A stretch of 64,000 nt of DNA from Parvularcula dongshanensis (GTDB lineage Bacteria > Pseudomonadota > Alphaproteobacteria > Caulobacterales > Parvularculaceae): positions 62,001 to 126,000 of the forward strand of contig NZ_JACHOB010000006.1 in NCBI RefSeq assembly GCF_014199615.1, read 5' to 3'. Shown here one piece after another: positions 52,902-62,537 of the stretch. Below the pieces are notes generated by a model, which did no database searches, was not told the origin of the DNA, and saw only the letters and a list, made by a program, of their open reading frames with translations. Positions within the stretch are counted from its first letter, which is position 1. Each line of letters starts with the position of its first letter. A program made the position numbers and the translations under genes.

Positions 52902-55226
52902 ATGCCGTCCCTCTCCGAACGCGCCGCCGCCCGTCCGTCCCCCGCCCTCGTCGGGGGCGAGCCCCACTATCTTGAGGGGCTGAACCCGCCCCAGCGAGAG
53001 GCCGTGCTGACGACGGAAGGGCCCGTCCTGATGCTTGCCGGCGCAGGCACGGGGAAGACGCGAGCGCTCACGACGCGCCTCGCGCACATCCTGTCGACCG
53101 GCCTCGCCCGCCCCTGGGAGGTCCTCTGCGTCACCTTCACCAACAAGGCCGCGCGCGAGATGCGCGAGCGGATCGGCGCGCTGGTCGGTGATTCGGTCGA
53201 GGGAATGCGCTGGCTCGGCACCTTCCACTCGATCGGTGCGCAGATCCTGCGTCGCCACGCCGAGGTCGTGGACCTGAAGTCGAGCTTCACGATCATCGAT
53301 ACCGACGATCAGGTCCGTCTCTGCAAGCAGGTGATCGAGGCGGCGGGCCTCGACGAGAAGCGCTGGACGGGGCGCGGGCTCGCGGGGCTGATCGACGACT
53401 GGAAGAACCGCGGCCTGACGCCCGACGAGGTGCCGGGTCGCGAGGCGCACGAGTTCGGCGAGGGCAAGGCCATCGCGCTCTACCGCGCCTACCAGGCCCG
53501 CCTCGTCGCCCTGAATGCCGCCGACTTCGGCGACCTCCTCGTGCACAACCTGACGATCTTCCGCACGAAGCCCGACATCCTCGCCGAGTACCACCGCCGA
53601 TTCCGCTACCTGATGGTCGACGAGTATCAGGATACCAACGTCGCCCAGTACCTCTGGCTGCGCCTCCTCGCGCGGGACGACGAGGGCAAGACGGGCGGCA
53701 ACGTCTGCGTGGTCGGCGACGACGATCAGTCGATCTATGGCTGGCGCGGCGCGGAGGTCGAGAACATCCTTCGGTTCGAGAAGGACTTCCCCGGCGCCAA
53801 GGTCATCCGTCTGGAGCAGAACTACCGCTCGACGCCATCGATCCTCGCTGCCGCCTCCGCCGTCATCGCCAACAACGAGGACCGGCTCGGCAAGACGCTG
53901 TTCACGGACGTTCCCGAAGGCTCGAAGGTAATCCTGCGCGGTGTATGGGACGGCGACGAGGAAGCGCGCGTCATCTGCGACGACATCGAGTCCGAGCAGA
54001 TCAAGGGACGCTCGCTCTCCGACATGGCCGTCCTCGTCCGCGCGTCCTTCCAGATGCGCAGCTTCGAGGAGCGCTTCAACACGGCCGGCATACCGTACCA
54101 AGTCGTCGGCGGCCCCCGCTTCTACGAGCGCGAGGAGACCCGCGACGCCCTCGCCTACCTCCGCCTCGTGCGGAACCCCGACGACGACCTCAGCTTCGCG
54201 CGCATCGTCAACAAGCCGCGCCGCGGCTTCGGCGACAAGGCGATCCAGATGCTGAACGTCGCATCGCGGATGAACGGCACGAGCCTGACGGGCGCTGCCC
54301 GCTTCCTGCTCGAGACGTCCGAGCTCAAGGGCAAGGCGAAGTCCGCCATGCGCGAGTTCCTGGACAGCCTCGACCGATGGGCCGACGCGGCCAAGGACAA
54401 GCGCCCCGGCGACCTCGCCGAACTCGTCCTCGAAGAGTCGGGCTATACGGACTTCTGGAAGGCGTCGAAGAACGCGCAGGCCCCCGGCAAGCTCGAGAAC
54501 CTGAAAGAGCTCGTCAACGCCGCCTCCGAGTTCGACACGCTCGAAGGCTACCTCGACCACGTCGCCCTCGTCTCCGAGCGCACCTCCGACGAGGAGAGCG
54601 GTCAGGTCTGGCTGATGACGCTCCACGCCGCGAAGGGGCTCGAGTTCCCGGTCGTCTTCCTGCCCGGTTGGGAGGAGGAGCTGTTCCCGTCGGGACGAAG
54701 CCTCGACGAGAAGGGCAAGGACGGCCTCGAAGAGGAGCGCCGCCTCGCTTACGTCGGCATCACGCGCGCGCGGGAGAGCTGCCGCATCAGCTTCGCGGCG
54801 AACCGCCAGGTCTACGGCCGCTGGCAGTCCGCCCTCCCCTCCCGCTTCGTCGACGAGCTGCCAGAGGAACACGTCGACGTCGCCTCCGAGCCCGGCCTCT
54901 ACGGCGTCGCGGCCAAAAGCCTGCCCTCGCACAGCCAGTTCCACGACCTCGTGGTCGAGCGGACCGAGAGCGGCGGCGGCTACGACACGCCGGGCTGGCG
55001 CCGGGCGCAGCGCGCGGGCCGCAGCGGGAAGGCACCGATCGAAGGATCGGCGACCCTCATCGCATCCTCCGCCCCCGGCCAGTCGGACTTCGAGAGGGAC
55101 CAACGCGTCTTCCACCAGAAGTTCGGCACTGGTACCGTTCGCCGCGTCGACGGCAACAAGCTCGAGGTCGAGTTCGATCACGCAGGCCTCAAGAAGGTGA
55201 TCGGAAGCTTCCTGAGCGCCGCTTGA
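52902..55226 (+). CDS. uvrD: DNA helicase II (UvrD/PcrA)
   Basis: 3'-5' SF1 helicase for nucleotide-excision and mismatch repair. The 774-residue product carries motif I LAGAGTGKTRAL (about 45), motif Ia VTFTNKAAREMRER, motif II VDEYQDTN (about 240), motif III VGDDDQSIYGWRGAEV (about 270), motif IV LEQNYRS, motif V TLHAAKGLEFPVVFLPGWEE (about 570) and motif VI VGITRARESC, then a C-terminal Tudor-like domain (FHQKFGTGTVRRVDGNKLEVEF). A LexA box lies just upstream. Confidence 0.97.
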   Translation: MPSLSERAAARPSPALVGGEPHYLEGLNPPQREAVLTTEGPVLMLAGAGTGKTRALTTRLAHILSTGLARPWEVLCVTFTNKAAREMRERIGALVGDSVEGMRWLGTFHSIGAQILRRHAEVVDLKSSFTIIDTDDQVRLCKQVIEAAGLDEKRWTGRGLAGLIDDWKNRGLTPDEVPGREAHEFGEGKAIALYRAYQARLVALNAADFGDLLVHNLTIFRTKPDILAEYHRRFRYLMVDEYQDTNVAQYLWLRLLARDDEGKTGGNVCVVGDDDQSIYGWRGAEVENILRFEKDFPGAKVIRLEQNYRSTPSILAAASAVIANNEDRLGKTLFTDVPEGSKVILRGVWDGDEEARVICDDIESEQIKGRSLSDMAVLVRASFQMRSFEERFNTAGIPYQVVGGPRFYEREETRDALAYLRLVRNPDDDLSFARIVNKPRRGFGDKAIQMLNVASRMNGTSLTGAARFLLETSELKGKAKSAMREFLDSLDRWADAAKDKRPGDLAELVLEESGYTDFWKASKNAQAPGKLENLKELVNAASEFDTLEGYLDHVALVSERTSDEESGQVWLMTLHAAKGLEFPVVFLPGWEEELFPSGRSLDEKGKDGLEEERRLAYVGITRARESCRISFAANRQVYGRWQSALPSRFVDELPEEHVDVASEPGLYGVAAKSLPSHSQFHDLVVERTESGGGYDTPGWRRAQRAGRSGKAPIEGSATLIASSAPGQSDFERDQRVFHQKFGTGTVRRVDGNKLEVEFDHAGLKKVIGSFLSAA

Positions 55227-55389
55227 GGACCATGCCACTCGGCGCGTTAAGGCGAAGCCCCCGTCCTGCCTGACGTTGCGTCCCGGGCGTTAACCGCGTC
55301 TCGGCACGTGGCGTTATCCCTCACCCCTCCATCATGCCGGATTATCGGCCGGAGACGCGCGTCTCGCGTTTGGCGAGGGGAGTCGGGCA

Positions 55390-57720
55390 ATGACGAACAC
55401 GAAGGTGAGCCTGAAAACGAAGCTCGAAAGCTCGGTCTTCGGAAAGATCGCGGCGTTTGCGAAGGGCGAGCGCGGCGCGGTCACGACGTGGTACGCCATC
55501 CTCCTCGTGCCGATGCTCGGCTTCACCTTCGGAGCGATCAAGTTCAGCCAGCTCGCCGAGCAGCGCTCTGGCATGATCGACGCCATGGACGCCGCCGCCC
55601 TCGGCATAGCCCGTCAGTACAAGCTGGAGGACATCGAGCCCTGCTCCATGGCGTCCCCTAAGACCGACGAGGCGCGGGAGCAGAAAGAGGCGCTGATCCG
55701 CTACGGCCGTGAGTTCTTCCGTAAGAACTATCCGGGCTACTCGCAGCTCTACTCGAACGGCAATCTCAACGCGAAGTTCGACGTCGACAACCATCTGACC
55801 TTCGAGATGGACTGCGCGAAGATCACTGCCCGTGCCGATGCGTTCTCGGACATGGGCGGGATCCTTTCGACCTATTTCGGCGTCGGGGCCATTCCGCTGA
55901 ACCTGACGAGCGAAATCTCGTTGCCCGGTGCCGGCCGGGTCGAGATCGCCCTCGTGCTCGACGTCACCGGGTCGATGTCGAACAGGGTCGACGGCGAGCG
56001 AAAGATCCAAACGCTCAAGGACGCGGTCAAGCGCATGCTCGACCACGACCAGTTCTACGGGCCCGACGACGACGCCACGAACGAGTTCCTGAAGATCAGC
56101 GTCGTACCGTTCAACACCATGGTGAACGTCGATGCCGATTACGTCGGCAAGGACGAAGACGGCATCGTCCGGGACCGGGCGACCAACTGGATGGACGGTT
56201 ACGGCGGCAAGACACCAGAGTCCTACTGGCACGGCAGCAACTTCTTCTTCGCCCGCGAGAACGGCTCGGTCTTCGGTCAAACTCCAGGGCCGAACCGCCA
56301 GACGATCCAGTCCTCGCACGTCGAAGTAAAAGACACGAAGGTCAATCACTTCGACTTGTTGAAGAGCGTCGCCTCGAACGGCGCGACGTGGAAAGGCTGC
56401 GTCGAGGCGCGCCCCTTCCCTCTCGACGAGGTTCCGGTCTCGCCCGGCACCGAGCTGACGGATCAGGCCTACAACCAGATCTTCCAACAGCCTTCGTTCG
56501 TCAGCGGAATGAACTGGAACGCGCGCAAGCCGTGGAACAACTTCGCGGCGCGAAAGCCTTGGCTTTGGGACCCGAAGAACGCCAAGGAAACCTACTTCGT
56601 ACCGACCTTCGCGCCGGACGACGTCGATTGCTACTATGCGTGCAGCTACGACTTCAACTACGAGTCCAACAAAGATCACTTCATGCGGGCGTTCACGCCC
56701 GTCGACCCTCAGGGATACCGGCTTAGGGATCCATACGGCAACTACCGCGTCGATTTCCCCGGTGATCTATTCGATACGGTCGGGCCTTGGACCGAAAGCC
56801 ACTACGTTAATCAGTACGTGTACGATTACCAGTTCACCTCGCCCTGGACGAGCGATCGCGAAGACGCGGAGCGCTACCGCAACCTCGTTCTGCACGCCCG
56901 TGGTCAACTCGGCTGCTCCGACCAGGGCTACAACATGGGCAACTCGCCCGAACTTCAACGCGCACTAGATCGGATGGGTTATACCAATTCGGGCTGCCGC
57001 AGCGACGAGTACAAGTTCCGCGAAGGCTATGTCGGGGTCTGGAACGGCAGCAAGTTCGTGGGACGTTACGAACATGCGAGCGACAGCTTCCGCACGGGGC
57101 AGAACAGCCCCTCGTCGCACGGCCTTCCGTCGACCGGGCCGAACGCAGGCTGCGGTGGCCCCGTCTTGCCGCTGACGACGAAGAAGAAGGCCATCTGGAA
57201 CCACGTCCAAAAGCTCAACGCTAGCGGCAGCACGAACACGGCGGTCGGGTTGATCTGGGGATGGCGGACGCTGACGCCGAGCGCGCCTTACATCGAGGCG
57301 GTCGATCCGAACACGCCCGAAGGGCAGCTCTGGCGTAAGTTCGTCGTGCTGATGACCGACGGGAACAACGATTCGCCCGATGCGAATTCGCACATGCTCA
57401 GCCTGTACACGACCTACGGCTTCGCGAACGAGAACCGGCTCGACCTGAACTTCACGGCGGGCAGCAGATCGTCTTCCAGGGCGGCCTTCGACGACGAGAT
57501 GGACGCGAAGACGATCCGCATCTGCCACCGAATGCGGGAATCCGGGATCAAGGTCTTCACGGTCGGCTTCGACATCAACTCGGGCAGCCGAGCGGACAAG
57601 ATGCTGCAAGCCTGCGCAGTCGACGAGGACGCGTATTACTTCGCCGAGTCCGAGGATGACCTCGCCGATGCGTTCGAGTCGATCACCTCGAAGATCGTCG
57701 AACTCCACATCTCGGGGTAA
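55390..57720 (+). CDS. TadG-like protein with von Willebrand A domain
   Basis: A 776-residue membrane-anchored protein: a cytoplasmic N-terminus, one transmembrane helix (about 33-52, after GERGAVTTWY, the TadE/G start), then an extracytoplasmic VWA domain whose metal-site loop is VLDVTGSMSNRV (about 189-200). A later LMTDGNNDSPDANS (about 655) is typical of TadG. A long Tyr/Asn-rich insertion with several cysteines (about 380-590) separates the VWA halves. It is the first of three Tad-like genes, 10 bases from the next. No tadA-D, flp or rcp gene is in the window. Confidence 0.85.
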   Translation: MTNTKVSLKTKLESSVFGKIAAFAKGERGAVTTWYAILLVPMLGFTFGAIKFSQLAEQRSGMIDAMDAAALGIARQYKLEDIEPCSMASPKTDEAREQKEALIRYGREFFRKNYPGYSQLYSNGNLNAKFDVDNHLTFEMDCAKITARADAFSDMGGILSTYFGVGAIPLNLTSEISLPGAGRVEIALVLDVTGSMSNRVDGERKIQTLKDAVKRMLDHDQFYGPDDDATNEFLKISVVPFNTMVNVDADYVGKDEDGIVRDRATNWMDGYGGKTPESYWHGSNFFFARENGSVFGQTPGPNRQTIQSSHVEVKDTKVNHFDLLKSVASNGATWKGCVEARPFPLDEVPVSPGTELTDQAYNQIFQQPSFVSGMNWNARKPWNNFAARKPWLWDPKNAKETYFVPTFAPDDVDCYYACSYDFNYESNKDHFMRAFTPVDPQGYRLRDPYGNYRVDFPGDLFDTVGPWTESHYVNQYVYDYQFTSPWTSDREDAERYRNLVLHARGQLGCSDQGYNMGNSPELQRALDRMGYTNSGCRSDEYKFREGYVGVWNGSKFVGRYEHASDSFRTGQNSPSSHGLPSTGPNAGCGGPVLPLTTKKKAIWNHVQKLNASGSTNTAVGLIWGWRTLTPSAPYIEAVDPNTPEGQLWRKFVVLMTDGNNDSPDANSHMLSLYTTYGFANENRLDLNFTAGSRSSSRAAFDDEMDAKTIRICHRMRESGIKVFTVGFDINSGSRADKMLQACAVDEDAYYFAESEDDLADAFESITSKIVELHISG

Positions 57721-57730
57721 GGAGGACGAC

Positions 57731-58324
57731 ATGCGCGTACTGAAGAACTTCGCGAGGAAGACGGACGGTGTGACCGCCATCGAGTCGGTCTTCATCATTC
57801 CTGTCTTCTTCGCCCTCGTCTTCTCGACGTTCGAAGTCGGGTACGTGTTCTTCACGACCGCGATGGTCGAGCAATCGACCAGCATCAACGCTCGCCGCGT
57901 CAAGGTCGGACGGGCGTTCAAACCCGGCCTCCAGTACAACGCTGAGCCGGGCGAGTGCCAGACCGGCATGGAATGCTTCTTCGATTCGATCTGTAGCGGG
58001 CTCATCATCACGTCGAACTGTGACAACCTTGCGGTCGAGGTGCGCCGCTTCGACAGCTTCGCGGACATCCCGAACGACGAGATGAACTGCCGCGACGATG
58101 AAGGGTTCAAGTTCGACGAGCAGCTCTACGAACCTGGCGACAAGAACGATATCATCCGTGTGCGGGTCTGTTACAACCTGCAAACGGTCAATCCGACGGT
58201 CGGGCTGAACCTGGCACAGAACGACGATGGCACGCGCTCCATCATCGCCGTGCAGATCATGCGCAACGAACCCTTCCTCAGCGCGAAGGAACTGAACCCG
58301 AACCTCGTCGACGAGGAGAACTGA
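57731..58324 (+). CDS. TadE/TadG-like pseudopilin-type protein 1
   Basis: A 197-residue protein with the TadE-like start: basic N-terminus, TDGVTAIESVFIIPVFFALVFSTFEVGYVFF (hydrophobic helix with Glu near its start, about 18), then a soluble domain with eight cysteines, presumably periplasmic. It sits on the start GGAGGACGAC after the TadG-like gene and is followed by the second TadE-like gene two bases later. It would act as a minor pilin-like component of a Tad system encoded elsewhere. Confidence 0.82.
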   Translation: MRVLKNFARKTDGVTAIESVFIIPVFFALVFSTFEVGYVFFTTAMVEQSTSINARRVKVGRAFKPGLQYNAEPGECQTGMECFFDSICSGLIITSNCDNLAVEVRRFDSFADIPNDEMNCRDDEGFKFDEQLYEPGDKNDIIRVRVCYNLQTVNPTVGLNLAQNDDGTRSIIAVQIMRNEPFLSAKELNPNLVDEEN

Positions 58325-58326
58325 TC

Positions 58327-59004
58327 ATGGGGTTCCTGTCCAAACTCCGACGCTTCCATGCCGAAGAAGGCGTCATGGCGATCGAGTTCGCCTTCATCGC
58401 GCCGGTCATGTTGTTCACCATGTTCGGCCTGATCGAGGTGACCGACGCCATCATGGCGCGACGCCGCGTGGACATGGCTGCCAGCATGATGGGTGACCTG
58501 ACGACCAACATCATGGACGACTGGATCCACGAGGACGATGTCCAGGCTATCTTCGACGTCGGCGAGAACGTCCTGCATCCTTACGGCATGCGAGACATCT
58601 ACGCGCGAATGACAGCCATCACCTACGATCCCGACAAGGAGGAGATGGTCGTCGTCTGGGCGCGGTGCGAGTTCAACGGTTTGGCGGTATCACCCGAGAC
58701 CGACGACCAGGACGAACAACAGAATCACAGCTGTCAGAACGAGGGAGAGATCTTCGACCGGCTGAAAGCGAACCAATCGATGCTCGACGACGAACTGGTC
58801 GTGCAGGAGAACTATCACCTCGTGGTCACCGAGATGACCTACAGTTTCCAATCGAGCCTTTCGAACATCATCTTCGAGCCGTTCCAGATCAACGTGCAGG
58901 AACTGAGGCTGCCGCGTCGCACGGCGAAGCTGGACCTCTGTACAGACCAAGGATGCAGCAGCGGCCGTGCCTGGGACGCGAACGCGAAGAGGCCGACCAG
59001 CTGA
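58327..59004 (+). CDS. TadE/TadG-like pseudopilin-type protein 2
   Basis: A 225-residue paralogue of the preceding gene: EEGVMAIEFAFIAPVMLFTMFGLIEVTDAI at the N-terminus (about 13-42) gives the Glu-containing TadE helix, then a soluble domain with four cysteines near residues 115-135 and 205-215. It ends the three-gene operon; glk lies seven bases downstream, convergent. Function as above. Confidence 0.82.
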   Translation: MGFLSKLRRFHAEEGVMAIEFAFIAPVMLFTMFGLIEVTDAIMARRRVDMAASMMGDLTTNIMDDWIHEDDVQAIFDVGENVLHPYGMRDIYARMTAITYDPDKEEMVVVWARCEFNGLAVSPETDDQDEQQNHSCQNEGEIFDRLKANQSMLDDELVVQENYHLVVTEMTYSFQSSLSNIIFEPFQINVQELRLPRRTAKLDLCTDQGCSSGRAWDANAKRPTS

Positions 59005-59010
59005 GTTCCT

Positions 59011-59970
59011 CTAGGCGCGCTCGGTCCGCAGCGAATCCAAGAGCAAGGCCGCAGCTCCGCGTAGAGCTGCGCCCTTCGTCGTCAGAAGGCTGACGGGCGC
59101 CGCCTTCGTGTAGCTGCGCATCTTGCTGTCGCCTTCGAAACGCTCCGCGAAGCCCGATCCCAGAAGGAGGTCGGGAATGCGCGGCAGGATGCCCCCGGCG
59201 AGCATGACCCCGCCCCGCGCGCCCGTCCCGAGGCACGCGTCGGAAGCGACCGTGCCCAAGAACAAGCAGAACGCCCGCACGGTCCGCACGGCTTGGCTGT
59301 CGCCCTCGGCTGCCGCCGCCGTGACGTCCGCGGCGGTCATGGGCGGGGTCACCAGGCCCGCCATCTCTCCGAGCGTCTCGTGGAGCATGACGAGGCCGGA
59401 CCCGGACAGAACGTCCTCCGCCGTCGTCACCCGCCCGATCCGCCGCGCGATGCGGTGCGCGATCTCGGCCTCCTCCTCGGTACGGGTTGCGAGGACGACG
59501 TGACCGCCTTCGGTCGGGACGGTGAGCGGTCCGTGCCCGGTGAGGATCAGCATGCCTTGCCCAAGCCCCGTTCCCGGACCGATCGTTAGGATGGGCGCGC
59601 CTGCGATGGCGTCCCCCTTCTTGACGACGAGAACGTCCTCGGGACGCGCGAGCGCCGCGAACCGGCTGATCGCCTGGAAGTCGTTGACCAGGAGGCAGCG
59701 CTGGAAGCCGAACTGCCCCGCCGTGCGGTCGGCGTGAACCACCCACGGGCTGTTGGTGAACGAGACCTCCCCCCCGGCCGCCGGGCCGGCCACGGCGAAG
59801 CAGGCCATGTCCGGCGCCCCCGCGACTCCCGCGAGGTAGTTCGCGACGGCGTCCTCGAAGCGGGGGTAGTCCGCGACCGCCAGCGTTCGCGCATCGGTGA
59901 CCGATCCGCCCGCCTCCGCGATGGCGAAGCGGGCGTTCGTCCCGCCGATGTCCGCGACCAATATCGACAT
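59011..59970 (-). CDS. glk: Glucokinase
   Basis: Phosphorylates glucose to glucose 6-phosphate. The 319-residue protein of the bacterial Glk family has VADIGGTNARFAIAEA (ATP phosphate loop, about 5), LLVNDFQAIS (about 97), TIGPGTGLGQGML (about 130) and VPTEGGHVVLATR (about 152). ATG 59970 has GAGGGAAGAGCG just upstream; an in-frame start at 59985 is less likely. Its start lies a few bases after the ROK kinase stop, so pepA, ROK and glk form an operon. Confidence 0.93.
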   Translation of the reverse strand: MSILVADIGGTNARFAIAEAGGSVTDARTLAVADYPRFEDAVANYLAGVAGAPDMACFAVAGPAAGGEVSFTNSPWVVHADRTAGQFGFQRCLLVNDFQAISRFAALARPEDVLVVKKGDAIAGAPILTIGPGTGLGQGMLILTGHGPLTVPTEGGHVVLATRTEEEAEIAHRIARRIGRVTTAEDVLSGSGLVMLHETLGEMAGLVTPPMTAADVTAAAAEGDSQAVRTVRAFCLFLGTVASDACLGTGARGGVMLAGGILPRIPDLLLGSGFAERFEGDSKMRSYTKAAPVSLLTTKGAALRGAAALLLDSLRTERA

Positions 59971-59981
59971 TCGCTCTTCCC

Positions 59982-60899
59982 TCACCCCGCTTCGCCCAGC
60001 GCGCCGAGCCCGACCAGCGCCGCGCCGACGACACCGGCATCGTCACCCAATTCGGGCGGAACAAGCGCATCGGCTACGCCTTCGCAACCCTCCGGCGGGG
60101 GAAGGTAGCCGGCGAGGCGCGCTTCGGTCTCCGCCGCCACCGTGCCTAGCAGCCCGTCCGTCTTCATGACGCCGCCGCCGAGCACGATTCGGCCTGGCCT
60201 GTGCGCCAGGAACAGGATGCGGCAGAGCTCGGCCAAGTAGCCTGCCACCAGGCGATGGGCCTCGTGGTCGCGCGGCAGTGCGGAAAGCGGCGCCCCCCAG
60301 CGCTTCGCGATGCTCGGCCCCGCGGCCAACCCCTCGAGGCAGTCGCCGTGGAACGGACAGGCGCCGCCCGCGCGGTCATGGCTGCCGCGCGGCACGCCGA
60401 CATGTCCCATCTCGAAGTGGCCCTCACCGGTGACGATCGACGATCCGCGCGCGACGCCCACTCCTATGCCCGTGCCGACCGTCACGTAGGCCAGCGTTCC
60501 ACTGTCCGGGTCGAGGCCGCGCCCGGCGCCCCGCCTGCCCTCGGCCAGGGCCGCCGCGTCGACGTCGCTCGCGAAGCCAGTCCTGGGCGCGAGGCCGGAC
60601 AAGGCGCCGAGCACGTCCGCCCCCGCCCAGCCCGGCTTTGGCGTCGCGAGCAGGCGTCCGTAGTCTGGGCGACCGGCTCGCGTCTCGGCCGGACCGAAGC
60701 AGCCGACGCCCAGCGCTCGGAACGGTCCGCGGTCCAGAAGCCAAGCCCGAACGGCGCCGAGCGTGGCTTCGGGTTCCCTCGTCGGGATCACCGCGCGTTC
60801 GGCGACCCGAAGGTCGCCGTCCAGCACGGCGCAGACGAACTTCGTCCCTCCGCCCTCGACCGCAGCGACGCGGTCGTCAGGGCCGAGAGAGCGGTTCAT
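59982..60899 (-). CDS. ROK-family sugar kinase, fructokinase-like
   Basis: A 305-residue ROK kinase: AAVEGGGTKFVCAV phosphate loop (about 12), TVGTGIGVGVARG (about 140) and the zinc motif GHVGVPRGSHDRAGGACPFHGDCLEGLAAGP (about 160-190). The CPFHGDCLEG spacing matches Bacillus YdhR-type fructokinases more than NagC-type regulators, and there is no N-terminal helix-turn-helix. It begins at ATG 60899, one base after the pepA stop (TAG-G-ATG). Confidence 0.9.
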   Translation of the reverse strand: MNRSLGPDDRVAAVEGGGTKFVCAVLDGDLRVAERAVIPTREPEATLGAVRAWLLDRGPFRALGVGCFGPAETRAGRPDYGRLLATPKPGWAGADVLGALSGLAPRTGFASDVDAAALAEGRRGAGRGLDPDSGTLAYVTVGTGIGVGVARGSSIVTGEGHFEMGHVGVPRGSHDRAGGACPFHGDCLEGLAAGPSIAKRWGAPLSALPRDHEAHRLVAGYLAELCRILFLAHRPGRIVLGGGVMKTDGLLGTVAAETEARLAGYLPPPEGCEGVADALVPPELGDDAGVVGAALVGLGALGEAG

Positions 60900-60900
60900 C

Positions 60901-62382
60901 CTACTCTGCCCGCGCCCGGACGAACGCGTCGAGGAGGCGCACGCCGAACCCGGTCGCGCCCTTCGGGCAGAGGTCCTTGTCCTTCGCACTCCACGCCATG
61001 CCCGCGATGTCGAGGTGGGCCCACGGCGTGCCCTTCTGGACGAACTTCGACAGGAACGCCGCCGCCGAGGAGCTGCCGCCGTCGCGCCCGCCGATGTTCT
61101 TCATGTCGGCGACGTCGGACTTGATCATGTCGCGGTGCGCATCGCCCAGCGGCATCCGCCACAGCCGCTCGCCGGAGGCTTCACCCGCCGCCATGAGCGC
61201 AGCGGCCAAGTCGTCGTCCTCGGTGAACATGCCGCCATACTGGTCGGCGAGGCTGATGATGATCGCGCCCGTCAGCGTCGCGAGGTCGACGATCGCGGAC
61301 GGCTTGTAGCGGTCCTGCGCGTAGTGAAGCACGTCGGCGAGGACGAGGCGTCCTTCCGCGTCCGTGTTCAACACTTCGATCGTCTGTCCCGACATGGAGG
61401 TAACGATGTCCGACGGCCGCTGCGCGTTGCCGTCGGGCATGTTCTCGACGAGGCCGATCAGGCCGACCACGTTCGCAGGCGCCTTGCGCGCGGCGAGGGC
61501 GTGGAGGGCGCCCGTCACGGCCGCCGCCCCGCCCATGTCCATCTTCATGGCTTCCATGCCGGCGCCCGGCTTGAGGCTGATGCCGCCGGTGTCGAACGTC
61601 ACGCCCTTGCCGACGAAGGCGATGGGTCGCTCGTCCTTCGCCCCGCCGTTCCAGCGCATCACGGCGAGGAAGCTCTCGCGCGTCGAGCCCTGCCCGACGC
61701 CCAGAAGGCTGCCCATGCCGAGCTTCATCATCTGCGCCTCGTCGAGGATCTCGACCTCGATGCCGACGGATTCGAGTTCGCGGCAGCGCTCGGCGAAGCT
61801 CGCCGGGTAGAGCATGTTGGGCGGCTCCGAGACGAGGTCGCGCGCGGTCCGCACGCCCGCCGCCACGGCGGCATCGTCCGCGTAGGCGGCTTCCGCGTCC
61901 GCCGCGTCCGTGACGGCGACGATCTTGCGAAGCTTGGGCAGGTCGTCGGGCTCCGCGGACTTCTTGTACTTGGTGAACGAGTACGCGCGCATCTCGGCGC
62001 CGAGCGCGGCCTGCGCCGCGAGTTGCGCCGGGGTCAGCGCACCGAGCGCGACGTCGCTGAGCACCAGCGCGCAGCTCGCATGGCGCGCCTGCGCAGCCGC
62101 TGCCGCCTTGCCGCCGAAAGCGTTGGCATCGGCCGGACCGAAGCTGTCCGCCTTGCCTACGCCGACGAGCAGGACGACCGCCTCATCAAGGCCCTCGGGG
62201 CCTGCCACGCTCAGCGTCTGGCCTTTCTTGCCATTGAAGTCCGAAGCCCGCGCCGCGCGCGACAAGGCGCCCGAGCTGCGCGCGTCTATCGTCTTGAAGG
62301 CGTCCGAGCCGAGGCCGTCCTCGGCGACGGGGACGGCCAGAAGGCCGGTGGTGGGCAGGTCCGGTGCGAATACGACGTCCAT
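60901..62382 (-). CDS. pepA: Leucyl aminopeptidase (cytosol aminopeptidase)
   Basis: M17 di-zinc aminopeptidase of 493 residues. The C-terminal catalytic domain has GKGVTFDTGGISLKPG (about 255; metal and active-site Lys), MDMGGAAAVTGALHA, and the signature NTDAEGRLVLADVLHYA (about 340). The N-terminal domain (1-160) is divergent as usual. It is the first gene of the pepA-ROK-glk operon and is divergent from lptF. Confidence 0.95.
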   Translation of the reverse strand: MDVVFAPDLPTTGLLAVPVAEDGLGSDAFKTIDARSSGALSRAARASDFNGKKGQTLSVAGPEGLDEAVVLLVGVGKADSFGPADANAFGGKAAAAAQARHASCALVLSDVALGALTPAQLAAQAALGAEMRAYSFTKYKKSAEPDDLPKLRKIVAVTDAADAEAAYADDAAVAAGVRTARDLVSEPPNMLYPASFAERCRELESVGIEVEILDEAQMMKLGMGSLLGVGQGSTRESFLAVMRWNGGAKDERPIAFVGKGVTFDTGGISLKPGAGMEAMKMDMGGAAAVTGALHALAARKAPANVVGLIGLVENMPDGNAQRPSDIVTSMSGQTIEVLNTDAEGRLVLADVLHYAQDRYKPSAIVDLATLTGAIIISLADQYGGMFTEDDDLAAALMAAGEASGERLWRMPLGDAHRDMIKSDVADMKNIGGRDGGSSSAAAFLSKFVQKGTPWAHLDIAGMAWSAKDKDLCPKGATGFGVRLLDAFVRARAE

Positions 62383-62416
62383 AGAAATTCCCGTAGCTCA
62401 GAGCGCCGCTGCGCCC

Positions 62417-62445
62417 TTGACGATTGGCAACGGGCGGCTTCTAGG
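62417..62445 (+). promoter_or_regulatory. Possible sigma-70 promoter of lptFG
   Basis: TTGACG (62417-62422), 17 bases, TCTAGG (62440-62445), about 90 bases before lptF in the pepA-lptF divergent region. The -35 is good, the -10 weak. Confidence 0.4.
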
Positions 62446-62537
62446 CGCAGTTAAGCGCGCGTGCTAACCGCCTGTCACCCGCTCGTGAAGCCGCGGCGGC
62501 CGCACCGCACCCCGCCCCGTCAGCGAGGCTCATCGTC

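Noticed and set aside
52884-55238. 784-codon frame antisense to uvrD
   Set aside because: Covers uvrD almost exactly in the mirror frame; uvrD has every helicase motif, the antisense product none.
62450-62470. Possible CtrA site (TTAA-N7-TTAA) before lptF
   Set aside because: Only one TTAA half is present; the second half-site does not match.
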